Shown here: piece after piece, positions 1 through 10,288 of the stretch | How positions within the stretch are numbered: the stretch's first letter is position 1 | Layout: the number at the start of each line of letters is the position of its first letter | NCBI RefSeq assembly: GCF_004358105.1 | Contig: NZ_SMYL01000003.1 | Coordinates: forward strand, 1 to 64,000 | Direction of reading: 5' to 3' | Length of the DNA stretch: 64,000 nt | Source: Sapientia aquatica | GTDB taxonomy: Bacteria; Pseudomonadota; Gammaproteobacteria; Burkholderiales; Burkholderiaceae_D | The notes under the pieces: generated by a model | What the model was told of the DNA's origin: nothing | What the model saw: only the letters and a program-made list of their open reading frames with translations | Databases searched by the model: none | Position numbers and translations under genes: made by a program

Positions 1-99
1 GATGCCTATATTCGCTGGTATAACGAAAAGCGGATTAAAATGTCTCTCGGCTATCTCAGCCCGATCGAGTACCGAGAGAGTCTAGGTTTAACAACGTAA
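1..99 (+). pseudogene. IS3-family transposase OrfB, C-terminal fragment
   Basis: The first reading frame is open from the window edge to a TAA and encodes the typical end of an IS3-family DDE transposase: a WYNEKR motif, then LGYLSP and EYRESL. This tail lies just after the catalytic glutamate in complete proteins. Only 32 codons are visible, so it cannot be said whether the gene is intact outside the window. A sequence like the IS3 terminal repeat follows it. Confidence 0.75.
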
Positions 100-107
100 A
101 TCAGTCC

Positions 108-129
108 AAGAAATTGTCCGCACCCCCTG
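108..129 (+). repeat. probable terminal inverted repeat of the IS3-family element
   Basis: Just after the transposase stop lies TTGTCCGCACCCCCTG, a form common at the ends of IS3-family elements. The partner repeat is outside the window, so the exact end is inferred from position and sequence type. Confidence 0.5.
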
Positions 130-206
130 TAAACGTAGTTTTGCGCAACGAATATTGACCAGGGAAATTAACCTATCCTTACTGTTTTTCTGTAAGGGAA
201 TTCAAG

Positions 207-788
207 GTGATTACCATGGGAATGTATGCCAAAGTCCGTCGGTTATTCTATCGAGAACGACTATCTATCAGTGAAATCGCGAGGCAGACGAGTTTGTCGC
301 GCAACACCATCAAGAAATGGCTCAAGGAAAGTGAAACTTGTGAGCCGAAGTACCACCGTCCCAAAGCGGTGAGTAAGATCACACCGTTTGAGTCAACAAT
401 TCAATTAGCGCTACAGACCGATAGCCACCGTCCTAAACGGGATCGACGTACCGCTCTGATGCTATTTAGAGAAATCCAGCAGGAAGGTTTTACCGGCAGC
501 TATTCCGGTGTTAGGCGCTATATCAATAGTTGGCGCGATCAGGCCGCCAAAGTATCCGGTAAATCAGCCTTCGTCCCGCTCAAATTCCAACTAGGTGAAG
601 CGTTTCAGTTCGATTGGAGTGAAGAGCTTCTAGTGATTGGAGGCATTCATCGCAAGCTGCTTGTTGCACATACCAAGCTTTGCGCTAGCCGAGCTTTTTG
701 GTTAGTCGCCTATCCCACACAAAGTCATCAGATGCTATTCGATGGGCTCTGTCGCAATAAGGCCGAACTTGATAAAATGTCGCTATGA
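207..788 (+). pseudogene. istA: IS21-family transposase IstA, truncated
   Basis: The N-terminal 180 residues match IstA, the DDE transposase of IS21-family elements: a helix-turn-helix at about residues 18-42 (ISEIARQ, SRNTIKKWL) and the start of the RNase H-like domain with FDWSEE, the first catalytic Asp. A full IstA has 400-500 residues; this one leaves the family near residue 180, with the other catalytic residues and the partner IstB missing. The break lies near position 750, where sequence of another gene is joined. The start could be GTG at 207 or ATG at 216; an AAGG lies about 8 bases before the ATG. It is probably inactive. Confidence 0.75.
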
Positions 789-1668
789 AATCACTGCCTG
801 TTGGTGCGGCAAAAACACTGAGCTATTCGACAGCAAACAACAAATATACCAAGAAGGGTATCACCCAGATTCGGATCCTGTTAGCTTGAGCGCAAGGTAT
901 TGTTCCGACCATCGACCGAAGTATGTTGGCAGAAAAAATATTAATGCTAGATACCTATCAGCTCTTAACAACAACACGGATTTTGAAAAAGAACTATTAC
1001 GCCTTGAATTGCAATGTAGTTCTATATCTGAAGCTAGGGCGCAATCAGGAGATCCAGATTTAGACCTTTTTTATTTACGAATAATTGCAGCCAAAGCGAC
1101 CTTCGGAGACGAAGAATCTGTTCTGAAAAACTTAGCTAGAAATTTGATTGATAGACGTATTGATGATACGAAAAAACGTATTGTCATGTTGAGTGCAAAA
1201 GGCAAAACCCAAGAAGAGATCGCAAGTTTAGTTGGAATGAACAGCCGTCAGACGGTCAGTAAAGCGCTAGCATCAGTCCCTTCCGAGTATCGATTCGATC
1301 GCCCCAAAAAATCTGACCAGACGTCTAAAACTACAGCCAACCAACTATCAATCGAGCAGGTAACAAATGGGTTGGGGGAGCTTGTCGTTTCAGCGCTGAA
1401 CGATCCCAATACCTACGAAGTTTACCTAAATTGCGATGGTAGTCTATGGGTAGAAATGGCCAAAAATGAAAGTCACAAAATCGGTACGATACCATCGGAA
1501 CAGGCTGATAAATTGGTTCAGTGTATGGCGCGCAGCCAAAACATTGAGTTATCTGAAAAAAATCCTATCGTAAGCGGAGACTTACCGATCAACGACGCAC
1601 GTTTCACCGTGATGCTTCCTCCAGTCGTTAAAAATCCAAGCTTTTGCATTCGAAAACGTCGGAGTTAA
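742..1668 (+). pseudogene. HTH protein fused to the N-terminal part of a TrbB-like conjugation ATPase; both truncated
   Basis: The product has two unrelated parts. Residues about 20-180 hold a Cys/His-rich start (CWCG, YCSDHRP), possibly a zinc site, and a helix-turn-helix (TQEEIASLVG, SRQTVSKAL). Residues about 205-308 match the N-terminal domain of TrbB, the VirB11-type ATPase of P-type conjugation systems: DPNTYEVYLN, GSLWVE, then NPIVSGDLP and RFTVMLPPVV. TrbB should continue with Walker A and B motifs, but this frame stops right after FCIRKRR. The 5' end runs into the broken IstA. Either deletions created the chimera in a decaying conjugative element, or this is a genuine two-domain fragment. 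Activity as an ATPase is excluded by the missing nucleotide-binding domain. Confidence 0.6.
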
Positions 1669-1688
1669 AAACCACGTTTCAGTCGTGG
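1667..1688 (-). terminator. Rho-independent terminator after the integrase gene
   Basis: Read on the minus strand, CCACG and CGTGG form a 5-bp stem around a 7-base loop, followed directly by a run of five T. It lies about 10 bases after the integrase stop codon. Confidence 0.6.
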
Positions 1689-1697
1689 AGAGACACC

Positions 1698-2789
1698 TCA
1701 GCCAGGTTTCTTAATCTTATCCATCCGATCAACTAGATCTTCTGCTTTCAGATGGGTATAGCGCCTCAACATTTGCATTGATTTATGCCCGCTGATTGCG
1801 GCAACTTCTTGATCACTGAATAGGCCTGATTCAACAAAGCGGCTCACCGCTTCATGCCGAAGATCATGAAATCTGAAATCTTCAATGCCTACATCCTTTT
1901 TTATGTTTGACCAAACTTTATTGAAATTGTACGGCCTGCGTTTTTTATCCCTACCAGGCTCACCGAAAAAAATTAAATCGGTATCAATCGGACGAACTGG
2001 ATTTGCAAGAGCAAGCTTAAAGCAGTTGGCTGCGGCCGCTGACAGTGGAACTGTGCGAGATGAAGAATTTTTTGTATCGTCTAGCCGCACAATTCGCCGA
2101 TCCAGCAAGACCTGTGAACGACGTAACGATGAGATCTCAGTTGAACGCATCGACGTTTCCACCGCAATGCATACGATCCATCCCAACATCGGATTGGAAT
2201 GACTTTTTACCGCCGCCATTAACCGATTCTCCTCTTCGGGATTCAGACGTCTATTTCGCCCCGCACCGGGCGAAGGACGCCTGATATTTAGAATTGGATT
2301 CATGGTGAGCCCAAGACCCCATTCCTTCACCGCGATCGCAAATATGTGTCCGATTAAAGCCAAATCCAGTCGAACTGTATTCGGCATTCTTGGCTGTGGC
2401 TTACCATCTTTTAATCGATCTGATCCAGCCAGGCGTTCGTCGCGGAACTTGGAAATAAGTTCAGGTGTGATCGCTGCCAGCGAATATTTTCCAAAATACT
2501 TGAGCAGAATGACTGAACGATTTCGTTCAGTCTTTTGTGTCGATGCTTTTTTTAAGGGAGTCACTTCTGAAAGATAGCGCTTCATTGCAAACTCAAAAGT
2601 CATTCGCTCCGATGGCTTGCGGTTTATAAAAACACCGCGAACCATTTCATCTTCAGTTTCTCGCGCCCAATCAGATGCATCTTTTTTAGTCCGGAATGTT
2701 TTAACGGTAAGCGGCCAACCGGTCATGCGAATAATAGCTTTCCAAGTGCCAGAAGGTCTTTTAACGAACGTTGCCATAGTTGTTTCCAA
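1698..2789 (-). CDS. tyrosine recombinase / phage-type integrase
   Basis: This 363-residue protein has the layout of a tRNA-targeting integrase: an N-terminal arm-binding part (GTWKAIIR), a SAM-like core-binding domain at about 65-165 and a C-terminal catalytic domain. Visible catalytic residues are Arg in TSMRSTE, the HDLRH box, His in SGHKSM and the Tyr of RRYTHL near residue 347. The gene lies 107 bases from the 3' end of tRNA-Ile2, the usual place for an integrase beside its own attachment site. It probably inserted the element that extends left, of which conjugation and IS fragments remain. The start could be the ATG at 2789 or the in-frame ATG four codons later (METTMATF). Confidence 0.88.
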   Translation of the reverse strand: METTMATFVKRPSGTWKAIIRMTGWPLTVKTFRTKKDASDWARETEDEMVRGVFINRKPSERMTFEFAMKRYLSEVTPLKKASTQKTERNRSVILLKYFGKYSLAAITPELISKFRDERLAGSDRLKDGKPQPRMPNTVRLDLALIGHIFAIAVKEWGLGLTMNPILNIRRPSPGAGRNRRLNPEEENRLMAAVKSHSNPMLGWIVCIAVETSMRSTEISSLRRSQVLLDRRIVRLDDTKNSSSRTVPLSAAAANCFKLALANPVRPIDTDLIFFGEPGRDKKRRPYNFNKVWSNIKKDVGIEDFRFHDLRHEAVSRFVESGLFSDQEVAAISGHKSMQMLRRYTHLKAEDLVDRMDKIKKPG

Positions 2790-2843
2790 ACTGAGTAATG
2801 TTGCTCACTGTACCCGAAATTGTACCCAGACCGCCAACAAAAA

Positions 2844-2877
2844 TAAAAAAAGGACTTAGGTGTAAACCTAAGTCCTT
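2844..2877 (-). terminator. Rho-independent terminator after tRNA-Ile2
   Basis: A perfect 12-bp stem (AAGGACTTAGGT and its complement, positions 2850-2861 and 2866-2877) with a 4-base loop is followed on the minus strand by a T run. It is placed to end the tRNA transcript. Confidence 0.85.
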
Positions 2878-2895
2878 GTTTTATAAACTCTATTC

Positions 2896-2973
<78 letters not shown>

Positions 2974-3037
2974 TACTTTGCAAAACGGTTATTTTTACCG
3001 GTCAAAACGTCGCCCAAAAGCGAGGTAAAAAAAGGCC

Positions 3038-3066
3038 AATAACTGCCGCAAAACGGCAGCTATTGT
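3038..3066 (-). terminator. probable terminator downstream of rpoD
   Basis: CTGCCG and CGGCAG (3043-3048, 3054-3059) pair around a 5-base loop. On the minus strand a T-rich stretch follows about 10 bases later. It begins some 5 bases beyond the rpoD stop. Confidence 0.6.
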
Positions 3067-3072
3067 AACCGA

Positions 3073-5889
3073 TTAATTACCTTCTAGGAAGCTCTTGAGC
3101 TTGTCTGAACGCGAGGGATGACGCAGCTTACGCAGCGCTTTTGCTTCTATTTGACGGATACGCTCACGGGTTACGTCGAACTGTTTACCGACCTCTTCCA
3201 AGGTGTGATCGGTGGACATTTCAACGCCGAAACGCATGCGCAATACTTTGGCTTCGCGTGGTGTTAGCGAGTCCAAAACATCTTTGACTACGTTACGCAT
3301 GGACGCATGCAATGCCGCATCAGCCGGAGCTAGCGTGTTGTTGTCTTCGATGAAGTCGCCCAAATGGGAATCGTCATCGTCACCGATTGGCGTTTCCATT
3401 GAGATCGGCTCTTTGGCAATCTTCATGATTTTGCGGATTTTATCTTCCGGCATTTCCATCTTGATTGCCAACGTTGCTGGATCAGGTTCAACGCCAGTTT
3501 CTTGCAAAATCTGACGCGAAATACGATTCATCTTATTGATCGTTTCAATCATGTGCACTGGAATACGAATAGTGCGTGCTTGATCGGCGATCGAACGGGT
3601 AATCGCTTGGCGTATCCACCAAGTTGCGTAAGTCGAGAATTTATAGCCGCGACGATATTCGAACTTATCTACCGCTTTCATCAAACCGATATTACCTTCC
3701 TGGATCAGATCCAAGAATTGCAAACCACGATTGGTGTATTTTTTGGCGATAGAAATTACCAGACGCAAGTTAGCCTCGGTCATTTCACGTTTTGCACGGC
3801 GCGCCTTCATTTCACCGGCGGACATTTTTTTGTTAATGCCGCGCAGATCAGCCAACGGCAATACGACGCGCGATTGCAGGTCGATCAATTTTTGCTGCAA
3901 TTGCTGAACTGATGGAACGTTACGTCCCAAAATTGCGCTGTACGAATGACCGGCATTTACTTCGCCTTCAACCCAATTTAAGTTGACTTCGTTACCTGGG
4001 AATACTTTAATGAAATGCGCGCGCGGCATGCCGCAGCGATTCACGACCACGTCAAGAATTTGCTTTTCAATGTGGCGCACTTCATCCACTTGTCCGCGCA
4101 AAGTGTCGCATAATTTTTCGACGACTTTGGCAGTGAAACGCATCCCTAACAATTCGTGCGAAATGATTTCTTGCGCTTTGACGTAAGGCTTGGAATTGAA
4201 GCCTTCTTTTTCAAATGCTTTACGCATTTTTTCGAATTGGGTCGCAATGGTGGCGAATTTTGCCAAGGCATCACGCTTCAATTGTTCTAACTGTTCAGCG
4301 GAATAACCAGCAGCACCGGCAGCATTGCCTGCTGCGTCGTCTTCTTCGTCTTCCTCTTCTTCGTCTTCTTCGTCCTCTTCATCGTCGTCGCTAGTGGCGG
4401 CGACGATAACTACTGGCACGTCTTCGGCGTTAAGATCTACCAAGCCATCGACGATTTCATCGATCTTGATTTCATCATTGGCGATGCGATCCGCTGCTAA
4501 CAGGATTTCTGCGATTGTCGTTGGACAAGCGGAAATCGCTTGAATCATGTCTTTCAGACCTTCTTCGATTTTCTTCGCGATGACGATTTCGCCTTCGCGA
4601 GTCAGCAACTCAACCGAACCCATTTCGCGCATGTACATACGCACTGGATCGGTGGTGCGACCGAAGTCGGAATCGACCGTCGATAAGGCGGCTTCAGCGG
4701 CGGCTTCAGCGTCATCATCGTCGCTAGTTACTTGAACGACGTTATCCGACAAGAGCAATGTTTCAGCGTCAGGAGCTTGCTCATAGACGGCAATACCCAT
4801 GTCGTTGAAGGTGCCGATAATGCCTTCGATCGCTTCTGGATCGACGATGTTTTCAGGCAGATGATCGTTGATCTCGGCGTAGGTTAAATAGCCGCGATCT
4901 TTACCCATCTTGATGAGGGCTTTAAGCTTTTGACGACGACGTTCTAATTCTTCTTCAGTCGCTTCTGTGTCAGCCGAAAACGCATCTTTCAACAATGCTT
5001 TTTCTTTAGCTTTACGGTCTTTGGCTTTGGCTTTATCAACCGCTTTTAACTCAGCACGCTCAACCGCGTTTAAGGCGGCGATTTCTTCGTTCTCAGGTTG
5101 ATATTCTTTGGGCTTACGGCCACGACGACCAGGCACTTTCACGCCGGGCAAAATATAGCCGGACGTGTCAATAGCCGCTAAAACGGCAGCGTCGGTGGTT
5201 TGGTTAACTACAGGCGCAGAAGTGCTTGCGCGTACATCGGTAGTTTCTGGTGCTTTTTCAGCTTTAGCTGAAGTCTTAGTAGGCTTAGTCACTGTCTTTG
5301 AATCACTTTTTAACACTGCTTCTTTAACTTGCACGCTAGCTGATACTGGCGTGTTCTGCTTAGAACTGGCGGTGGCTTTGGGAGTTGTTACCGTAGTCAC
5401 TTTTGGTTCTGCTTTTTTTGCTACCTCGACTGTTTTTTTAACTGTCGCTGTTGCGCTTACTTTGCTTGCCGCTTTGGCTGATCTGGTTGTTGCTGTGTTC
5501 GGTGCTGCTTTGGTTGGCACACTATTTTTGCTCGGTGCTTTTCCGCTCGCGCTCGTCGTTGTCTTAACAGCCGCTGTTGATTTTTTCGTTGGCTGCTCAG
5601 TCGCTTTGGCGCTTTGTTTTACGCTTAAATTAGTAACCGCTTTTTTAACTACTGCAGTCGATTTCTTTGCTACTGGTTTTGTTGCTGGCTTGGTTGCTGG
5701 CTTAGCTGCAGCTTTCGGTAAAGCCGGCTTTGCTACCGCGCGTGTTGCTGTCTTTGCAGGCGCAACAGCGACCGTCTTTTTTGCAGAAGATCTTGGATTC
5801 AGATTAGCAGCTTTTTTTTCTGTTGCACTGGATTTTGCTAAAATCTTGCTTGCTTTGGAATCTACTGGGGGTTTTGCGGGTTTCTTCAT
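3073..5889 (-). CDS. rpoD: RNA polymerase primary sigma factor RpoD (sigma-70) with long basic N-terminal extension
   Basis: All regions of a primary sigma factor are visible: region 1.1 around residues 310-375, region 1.2 ([11 protein letters not shown]), an acidic Asp/Glu run in the non-conserved region near 500, region 2 ([39 protein letters not shown] in outline), region 3 and a region 4 helix-turn-helix ([20 protein letters not shown]). At 938 residues it is far longer than the E. coli protein (613). The first ~240 residues are low-complexity Lys/Ala/Pro/Thr sequence like histone-H1-type tails. It directs transcription of most housekeeping genes. The order rpsU, yqeY, dnaG, rpoD is the macromolecular synthesis block. 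Function is certain; the role of the tail is unknown. Confidence 0.98.
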   Translation of the reverse strand: MKKPAKPPVDSKASKILAKSSATEKKAANLNPRSSAKKTVAVAPAKTATRAVAKPALPKAAAKPATKPATKPVAKKSTAVVKKAVTNLSVKQSAKATEQPTKKSTAAVKTTTSASGKAPSKNSVPTKAAPNTATTRSAKAASKVSATATVKKTVEVAKKAEPKVTTVTTPKATASSKQNTPVSASVQVKEAVLKSDSKTVTKPTKTSAKAEKAPETTDVRASTSAPVVNQTTDAAVLAAIDTSGYILPGVKVPGRRGRKPKEYQPENEEIAALNAVERAELKAVDKAKAKDRKAKEKALLKDAFSADTEATEEELERRRQKLKALIKMGKDRGYLTYAEINDHLPENIVDPEAIEGIIGTFNDMGIAVYEQAPDAETLLLSDNVVQVTSDDDDAEAAAEAALSTVDSDFGRTTDPVRMYMREMGSVELLTREGEIVIAKKIEEGLKDMIQAISACPTTIAEILLAADRIANDEIKIDEIVDGLVDLNAEDVPVVIVAATSDDDEEDEEDEEEEDEEDDAAGNAAGAAGYSAEQLEQLKRDALAKFATIATQFEKMRKAFEKEGFNSKPYVKAQEIISHELLGMRFTAKVVEKLCDTLRGQVDEVRHIEKQILDVVVNRCGMPRAHFIKVFPGNEVNLNWVEGEVNAGHSYSAILGRNVPSVQQLQQKLIDLQSRVVLPLADLRGINKKMSAGEMKARRAKREMTEANLRLVISIAKKYTNRGLQFLDLIQEGNIGLMKAVDKFEYRRGYKFSTYATWWIRQAITRSIADQARTIRIPVHMIETINKMNRISRQILQETGVEPDPATLAIKMEMPEDKIRKIMKIAKEPISMETPIGDDDDSHLGDFIEDNNTLAPADAALHASMRNVVKDVLDSLTPREAKVLRMRFGVEMSTDHTLEEVGKQFDVTRERIRQIEAKALRKLRHPSRSDKLKSFLEGN

Positions 5890-6170
5890 GCTTTAGCCAT
5901 TGAATCAAAATCAAGGGTTACTCGAAAGAGCGTTATGCTCACTGAATTTATACACCGTTCTAAACAACAACCTTCCAACTGCTTCACAACTGTTTCACCA
6001 ACAAACAACCAACTTCAACTGCTTAATTTAAAGTCTTGTATCTAGCCAAGCGATTGATTTAACGTGATTTTTTATTCAATCTCTTGCTAAAAAATAAAAG
6101 CCCATCCAAAAACATAAGCCTAACATTATAGCACCAAAGAGCGTATTTCTCTAGATTGGGCGATATGCGA
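5890..6170. other. AT-rich intergenic gap between dnaG and rpoD
   Basis: No reading frame of note lies here. The gap is long enough to hold an rpoD promoter on the minus strand, but I could not pick a convincing one by eye. Confidence 0.5.
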
Positions 6171-7964
6171 TTAGCGCAATGCTATTTCTTCACTATTTTG
6201 ACGATTTAATTCGTCGAGTTGTTTTTTTAATTCGTAATAGCGTAATTTGTCCGCTTCGCCTTGCAATCCGCGATTGGCCAACTCCGCCTGGGCGGCTTTA
6301 ATTTGTTGAATTTTTATATTGCGAATTGCGCCACCCAACTCTTGACGATGCAGATCAATATCGGTTTCGCTTTGGCCTGCGATTTCTACAATCAATTCAT
6401 CAAAATCTGAATTCAAACTGCGTAGATGATCAGATAAGGCGGCGAATTGAGCATGCTTACCGAGCGACTGCGCCGCCTGCACCAAATTAGTCAGCATTTG
6501 AGCGCCATCCGGCGAGGTTTCCAATAACGCATCTAAAACGGATTGATCCATCAGTTCAGCCAGTGGCGGATGCGCCAAAATAATGCGAATCATCTGCCGC
6601 TCCAAACCCATGGGAGGACTGCGCTTAACCCGCGGCGGCGCGACACGAACGCGAGCCACTGGCTGAGCCAACTCAAACATGTTTTCAATTTCCATCGGCG
6701 TTGTTTGGGTTAGCTGCGCTAAGCCACGCACGATTTGCAGGCGTAAGCTCGATGGCTGCATCGCTTGCAGCGCTGATTTAGCTTCAAATTGCGTATGAGC
6801 GCGCCCTTCCAACGTAGTCAAATCATTATCTTGGCTGCACAATTTCAATAAGAACTGCGACAGCGGCATTGCGTCCTGCACTTCTTTTTGAAAGGCTTCA
6901 GCGCCAAATTCGCGAATATAACTATCTGGATCGTGCTCAGTGGGCAAAAATAAAAACTTAATCGTCTTACTGTCGTCCACCAGCGGCATGCAAGCATCTA
7001 AGGCACGACGCGCTGCGCGCCGACCAGCGGAATCACCATCAAAACTAAAAATAACTTGATCTGTTTGACGTAGTAATTTTTGCACATGGGTTGGAGTACA
7101 TGCTGTCCCCAAGGTCGCCACTGACTGCGGAAAACCCATTTGCGCCAAGGCGACCACATCCATGTAGCCTTCGGTCACTAACACATAACCGGCATCTCGA
7201 ATCGCTTGGCGCGCTTCAAACAGACCATACAACTCGTAGCCTTTTTGGAACAGTGGCGTTTCAGGTGAATTCAAATACTTCGGCTCGCCCACGCCCATCA
7301 CGCGTCCACCAAAACCAATGACTTGGCCTTTGGTATTGCGAATCGGGAACATTACGCGCTCACGGAAGCGGTCATACCGTTTATGGCGACCGCCATCCTC
7401 ACCTTCTTTATCGATGACCAAACCGGATTCCGCCAAAGCTGGCGCATCGTAATCCGGGAACTCTTGCCGCAAATTATCCCAACCTTCGGGCGCATAACCT
7501 AAGCCAAATTTGGCAGCAATTTCACCGCTTAAGCCGCGCCCTTGCAAATATTTTTTTGCGCCTTCAGCAGTCTTTAATTGACGTCGATAATAGTCGCACG
7601 CGCGCGTCATTGCTTCGCTTAGGGCCAACGTTTTAGCCTGCATTTGAGCACGTTGCATCGGCGGCATCGTGTCATCTTCAGGCACAATCATGCCGTTGTT
7701 TTGCGCTAGATCTTTAATCGCCTCGACATAGCTCATGCCGGAATATTCCATCAAAAAACCAATCGCCGTACCGTGCGCGCCGCAGCCAAAACAGTGATAG
7801 AACTGCTTGGTTGGGCTGACCGTAAAACTAGGTGATTTTTCGTTATGGAACGGGCACAAGCCCATGTAATTTGCGCCGCCTTTTTTGAGCTGGACGTAAC
7901 GACCCACCACGTCAACGATATCGACGCGGGCAATTAAATCAGCGATAAAGGATTGTGGAATCAC
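6171..7964 (-). CDS. dnaG: DNA primase DnaG
   Basis: DnaG makes RNA primers for replication at the fork with the DnaB helicase. The 597-residue protein is a normal length. The N-terminal CHC2 zinc finger (CPFH, then CFGCG, residues ~38-64) binds DNA. The TOPRIM catalytic core includes the EGYMD motif near residue 265 and FDGDSAG. The C-terminal helicase-interaction region is more variable. The start is a GTG at 7964, set by the conserved MIPQSFIADLI beginning. It lies between yqeY (35-base gap) and rpoD on the same strand, the classical arrangement. Confidence 0.97.
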   Translation of the reverse strand: MIPQSFIADLIARVDIVDVVGRYVQLKKGGANYMGLCPFHNEKSPSFTVSPTKQFYHCFGCGAHGTAIGFLMEYSGMSYVEAIKDLAQNNGMIVPEDDTMPPMQRAQMQAKTLALSEAMTRACDYYRRQLKTAEGAKKYLQGRGLSGEIAAKFGLGYAPEGWDNLRQEFPDYDAPALAESGLVIDKEGEDGGRHKRYDRFRERVMFPIRNTKGQVIGFGGRVMGVGEPKYLNSPETPLFQKGYELYGLFEARQAIRDAGYVLVTEGYMDVVALAQMGFPQSVATLGTACTPTHVQKLLRQTDQVIFSFDGDSAGRRAARRALDACMPLVDDSKTIKFLFLPTEHDPDSYIREFGAEAFQKEVQDAMPLSQFLLKLCSQDNDLTTLEGRAHTQFEAKSALQAMQPSSLRLQIVRGLAQLTQTTPMEIENMFELAQPVARVRVAPPRVKRSPPMGLERQMIRIILAHPPLAELMDQSVLDALLETSPDGAQMLTNLVQAAQSLGKHAQFAALSDHLRSLNSDFDELIVEIAGQSETDIDLHRQELGGAIRNIKIQQIKAAQAELANRGLQGEADKLRYYELKKQLDELNRQNSEEIALR

Positions 7965-7999
7965 GGAATCAACCTACTGAGTAAATCAGATGGCGTGAT

Positions 8000-8446
8000 T
8001 TATTTAGCCAACGCCGCCTTAACCAAACCAGACACGACTGTCATGTCAGCGCGACCAGCTAATTTTGCTTTGACAATCGCCATTACTTTACCCATGTCTT
8101 GCGGGCCAGTTGGATTAACTTCGGCCACAGCGGCGGCAACTTCTGCTGCAATTTCTGCTTCAGATAACGCGGCGGGCATGTAGGCGGATAAAACGACTAA
8201 TTCTGCTTTTTCGATATCCGCCAAATCTTGACGTCCACCGGCTTCAAATTGTGAAATCGAATCTTTGCGCTGCTTAATCATTTTCTCAATAATCGCCAAC
8301 ACCAATGTGTCGGTTAGCTCAATGCGCTCATCGACTTCTTTTTGCTTCATCGCGGCAGTAATCAATCGAATAGTTCCGAGCTTAGCGGCGTCTTTGGCAC
8401 GCATCGCGTTTTTCATGTCTTCGGTGATTTGTTCTTTCAAACTCAT
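8000..8446 (-). CDS. yqeY: GatB/YqeY domain protein
   Basis: This 148-residue protein belongs to the YqeY family, which resembles the C-terminal tRNA-binding domain of the GatB amidotransferase subunit. Typical features are SLKEQITEDMKNAMRAKD at the start, the conserved KQRKDSISQFE stretch and TGPQDMGKVM near the end. Its exact role is not settled; a tRNA-linked function is assumed. The ATG at 8446 has a good Shine-Dalgarno (AGGAG) 7 bases before it. It sits between rpsU and dnaG, where betaproteobacteria usually carry it. Confidence 0.93.
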   Translation of the reverse strand: MSLKEQITEDMKNAMRAKDAAKLGTIRLITAAMKQKEVDERIELTDTLVLAIIEKMIKQRKDSISQFEAGGRQDLADIEKAELVVLSAYMPAALSEAEIAAEVAAAVAEVNPTGPQDMGKVMAIVKAKLAGRADMTVVSGLVKAALAK

Positions 8447-8500
8447 GATCTGCTCCTGATAATTGGCGAGGAAATATTGGCTAGTAGATAAATGACAAAA

Positions 8501-8525
8501 CCCGCCGCGGAAAAACCGGAGCGGG
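8501..8525 (-). terminator. terminator between rpsU and yqeY
   Basis: CCCGC and GCGGG pair around a G+C-rich inner stem and an A5/T5 loop. On the minus strand the stem is followed by TTTTG. A similar internal terminator follows rpsU in the E. coli rpsU-dnaG-rpoD operon. Confidence 0.65.
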
Positions 8526-8676
8526 CATGTTAGCTAGAATTAGAATGCAAGCAACAATAAGCTGATTACAAATAATTGTTACTAAATTTAGTGTGCTGAA
8601 TTACCGCAATTACTACCAGTTAATTTGCGCTCTAGTTACCAACTATGGCGAAACAAGCGCAAATAAATGCAACTGA

Positions 8677-8889
8677 TTAGTACATTTTTTTCGGCAATTG
8701 CTGGCTACGAATACGTTTGTAGTGACGTTTAACTGCAGCAGCTAATTTGCGTTTACGTTCTGCCGTTGGCTTTTCGTAAAATTCGCGTGCGCGCAATTCT
8801 GTCAATAGACCGGTTTTTTCAATGGTGCGCTTGAAGCGACGCATTGCGACTTCGAACGGTTCGTTTTCTTTAAGGCGAATGGTGGTCAT
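8677..8889 (-). CDS. rpsU: 30S ribosomal protein bS21
   Basis: This small basic protein of the 30S subunit helps base-pairing between mRNA and 16S rRNA at initiation. The 70-residue sequence is nearly diagnostic: [19 protein letters not shown], the [10 protein letters not shown] stretch and a Lys/Arg-rich end ([17 protein letters not shown]). The length matches betaproteobacterial bS21. It heads the macromolecular synthesis block and is followed by a terminator. Its own Shine-Dalgarno is weak, which is common for this gene. Confidence 0.97.
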   Translation of the reverse strand: MTTIRLKENEPFEVAMRRFKRTIEKTGLLTELRAREFYEKPTAERKRKLAAAVKRHYKRIRSQQLPKKMY

Positions 8890-9013
8890 GTAAGCTCAAA
8901 CCAAGAATTTATAGGAAGAACGAGATTCTATCAGACTAAGTTCAACATTGGAAGAACTTTGCATCAATTTTATGCAGGAATCCAACAAAGCAGTAGCATT
9001 GTTGCAGTAAACA

Positions 9014-10210
9014 CTACACCGCTTGCCCTGCCGCCACCCCTGAAGCCCACGCCCACTGGAAATTGTAACCGCCCAGCCAGCCCGTGACATCGATCGCTTC
9101 TCCGATGAAATACAAACCCGGCACCTTGTTGACCATCATGGTTTGCTGAGAAAGTGCTTTAGTATCAACTCCACCGCGCGTCACTTCGGCTTTGCGATAA
9201 CCCTCGGAACCGTTGGGCGTAATTTTCCAGTTATTAATGGAGTCACCCAAGGCGCGCAAGGCTTTGTCTTGCATGTCCGCGATACGTTGATCGGCCTTGT
9301 AAGCGCCGACTTCAAGCCAACCTTCGGCCAAACGACTCGGTAAATAGTGGGCAAGTACGTTGCCTAGGTTCTTTTTGCTGGTGGACTTTTCATGGATGAG
9401 TTGCTCTGCCAGCTCGACTTCTGGCAGTAAATTAATCGTAATCGGCTCGCCTTCTTTCCAATAGCTCGAAATTTGCAAAACACCTGGGCCAGACAAGCCG
9501 CGATGGGTGAATAACAAATCCTCGCGAAAATAACCGCGCTGCTTTTTGGTGCCAGTTTCGATTTCTACTTCAAGGGCAATTCCCGCCAAGGGAACGAAAG
9601 CTTGCCAACTCGTTGCGTCAAACGTAAGTGGCACCAAAGCTGGTGTTGGCGCAATCATGGGAATATCAAATTGCTGAGCAATGCGATAGGCAAAATCGGT
9701 TGCGCCGATTTTTGGAATAGATAATCCACCCGTCGCAATGACCACGCTGGCTGCGCGAATTTCACCTTGATCGGTGTGAATGACGAAGTGGTCGATGCTT
9801 TTTGACAGCGAAGTGACTTTACAAGGCATATTGATTTCAACGCCGCCGACTTCGCATTCCGACTTCAACATACTGATAATTTGTTCCGCCGAATGGTCGC
9901 AAAATAATTGGCCCTTATGCTTCTCGTGATAGGCAATCCCATAGCGCTTAATCAAACTCAAAAAATCTTGCGGTGTGTAACGAGCTAAAGCGCTTTTACA
10001 AAAATGCGGATTCTCAGACAAATAGTTTTGCGGAGTGGTGTGCAAATTAGTGAAGTTGCAGCGCCCGCCGCCAGATATACGGATTTTTTCTGCTAACACG
10101 CTTGCGTGATCGATCAGCATGACGCTTTTACCGCGCTGCCCTGCTACTGCGGCGCACATCAAGCCGGCTGCACCTGCGCCGATAACGATTACATCAACTT
10201 GTTTGACCAC
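9014..10210 (-). CDS. BaiN/HI0933-family flavoprotein (NAD(P)/FAD-dependent oxidoreductase)
   Basis: This 398-residue protein carries an N-terminal Rossmann FAD site (VIGAGAAGLMCA), a GGGRCNFTN motif near residue 47 and a C-terminal family signature (GLYFIGEAIDVTGWLGGYNFQWAWASG in outline). These mark the HI0933/YhiN/BaiN family. Most members have no proven substrate; gut BaiN is linked to bile-acid reduction, which should not be assumed here. The start is probably the GTG at 10210, after an AAGG. It lies upstream of rpsU on the same strand but is separated by 124 bases. Confidence 0.92.
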   Translation of the reverse strand: MVKQVDVIVIGAGAAGLMCAAVAGQRGKSVMLIDHASVLAEKIRISGGGRCNFTNLHTTPQNYLSENPHFCKSALARYTPQDFLSLIKRYGIAYHEKHKGQLFCDHSAEQIISMLKSECEVGGVEINMPCKVTSLSKSIDHFVIHTDQGEIRAASVVIATGGLSIPKIGATDFAYRIAQQFDIPMIAPTPALVPLTFDATSWQAFVPLAGIALEVEIETGTKKQRGYFREDLLFTHRGLSGPGVLQISSYWKEGEPITINLLPEVELAEQLIHEKSTSKKNLGNVLAHYLPSRLAEGWLEVGAYKADQRIADMQDKALRALGDSINNWKITPNGSEGYRKAEVTRGGVDTKALSQQTMMVNKVPGLYFIGEAIDVTGWLGGYNFQWAWASGVAAGQAV

Positions 10211-10288
10211 TGGGGATACCTTTTTTAGTTTGTCTTCTGATTGGCTTGCTGATTTAAGTGCCGTGCGATAGTTAAGTTAGGGTGAAAA

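Noticed and set aside
4325-4543. Poly-Ser frame on the plus strand
   Set aside because: It is the complement of the acidic run in rpoD.
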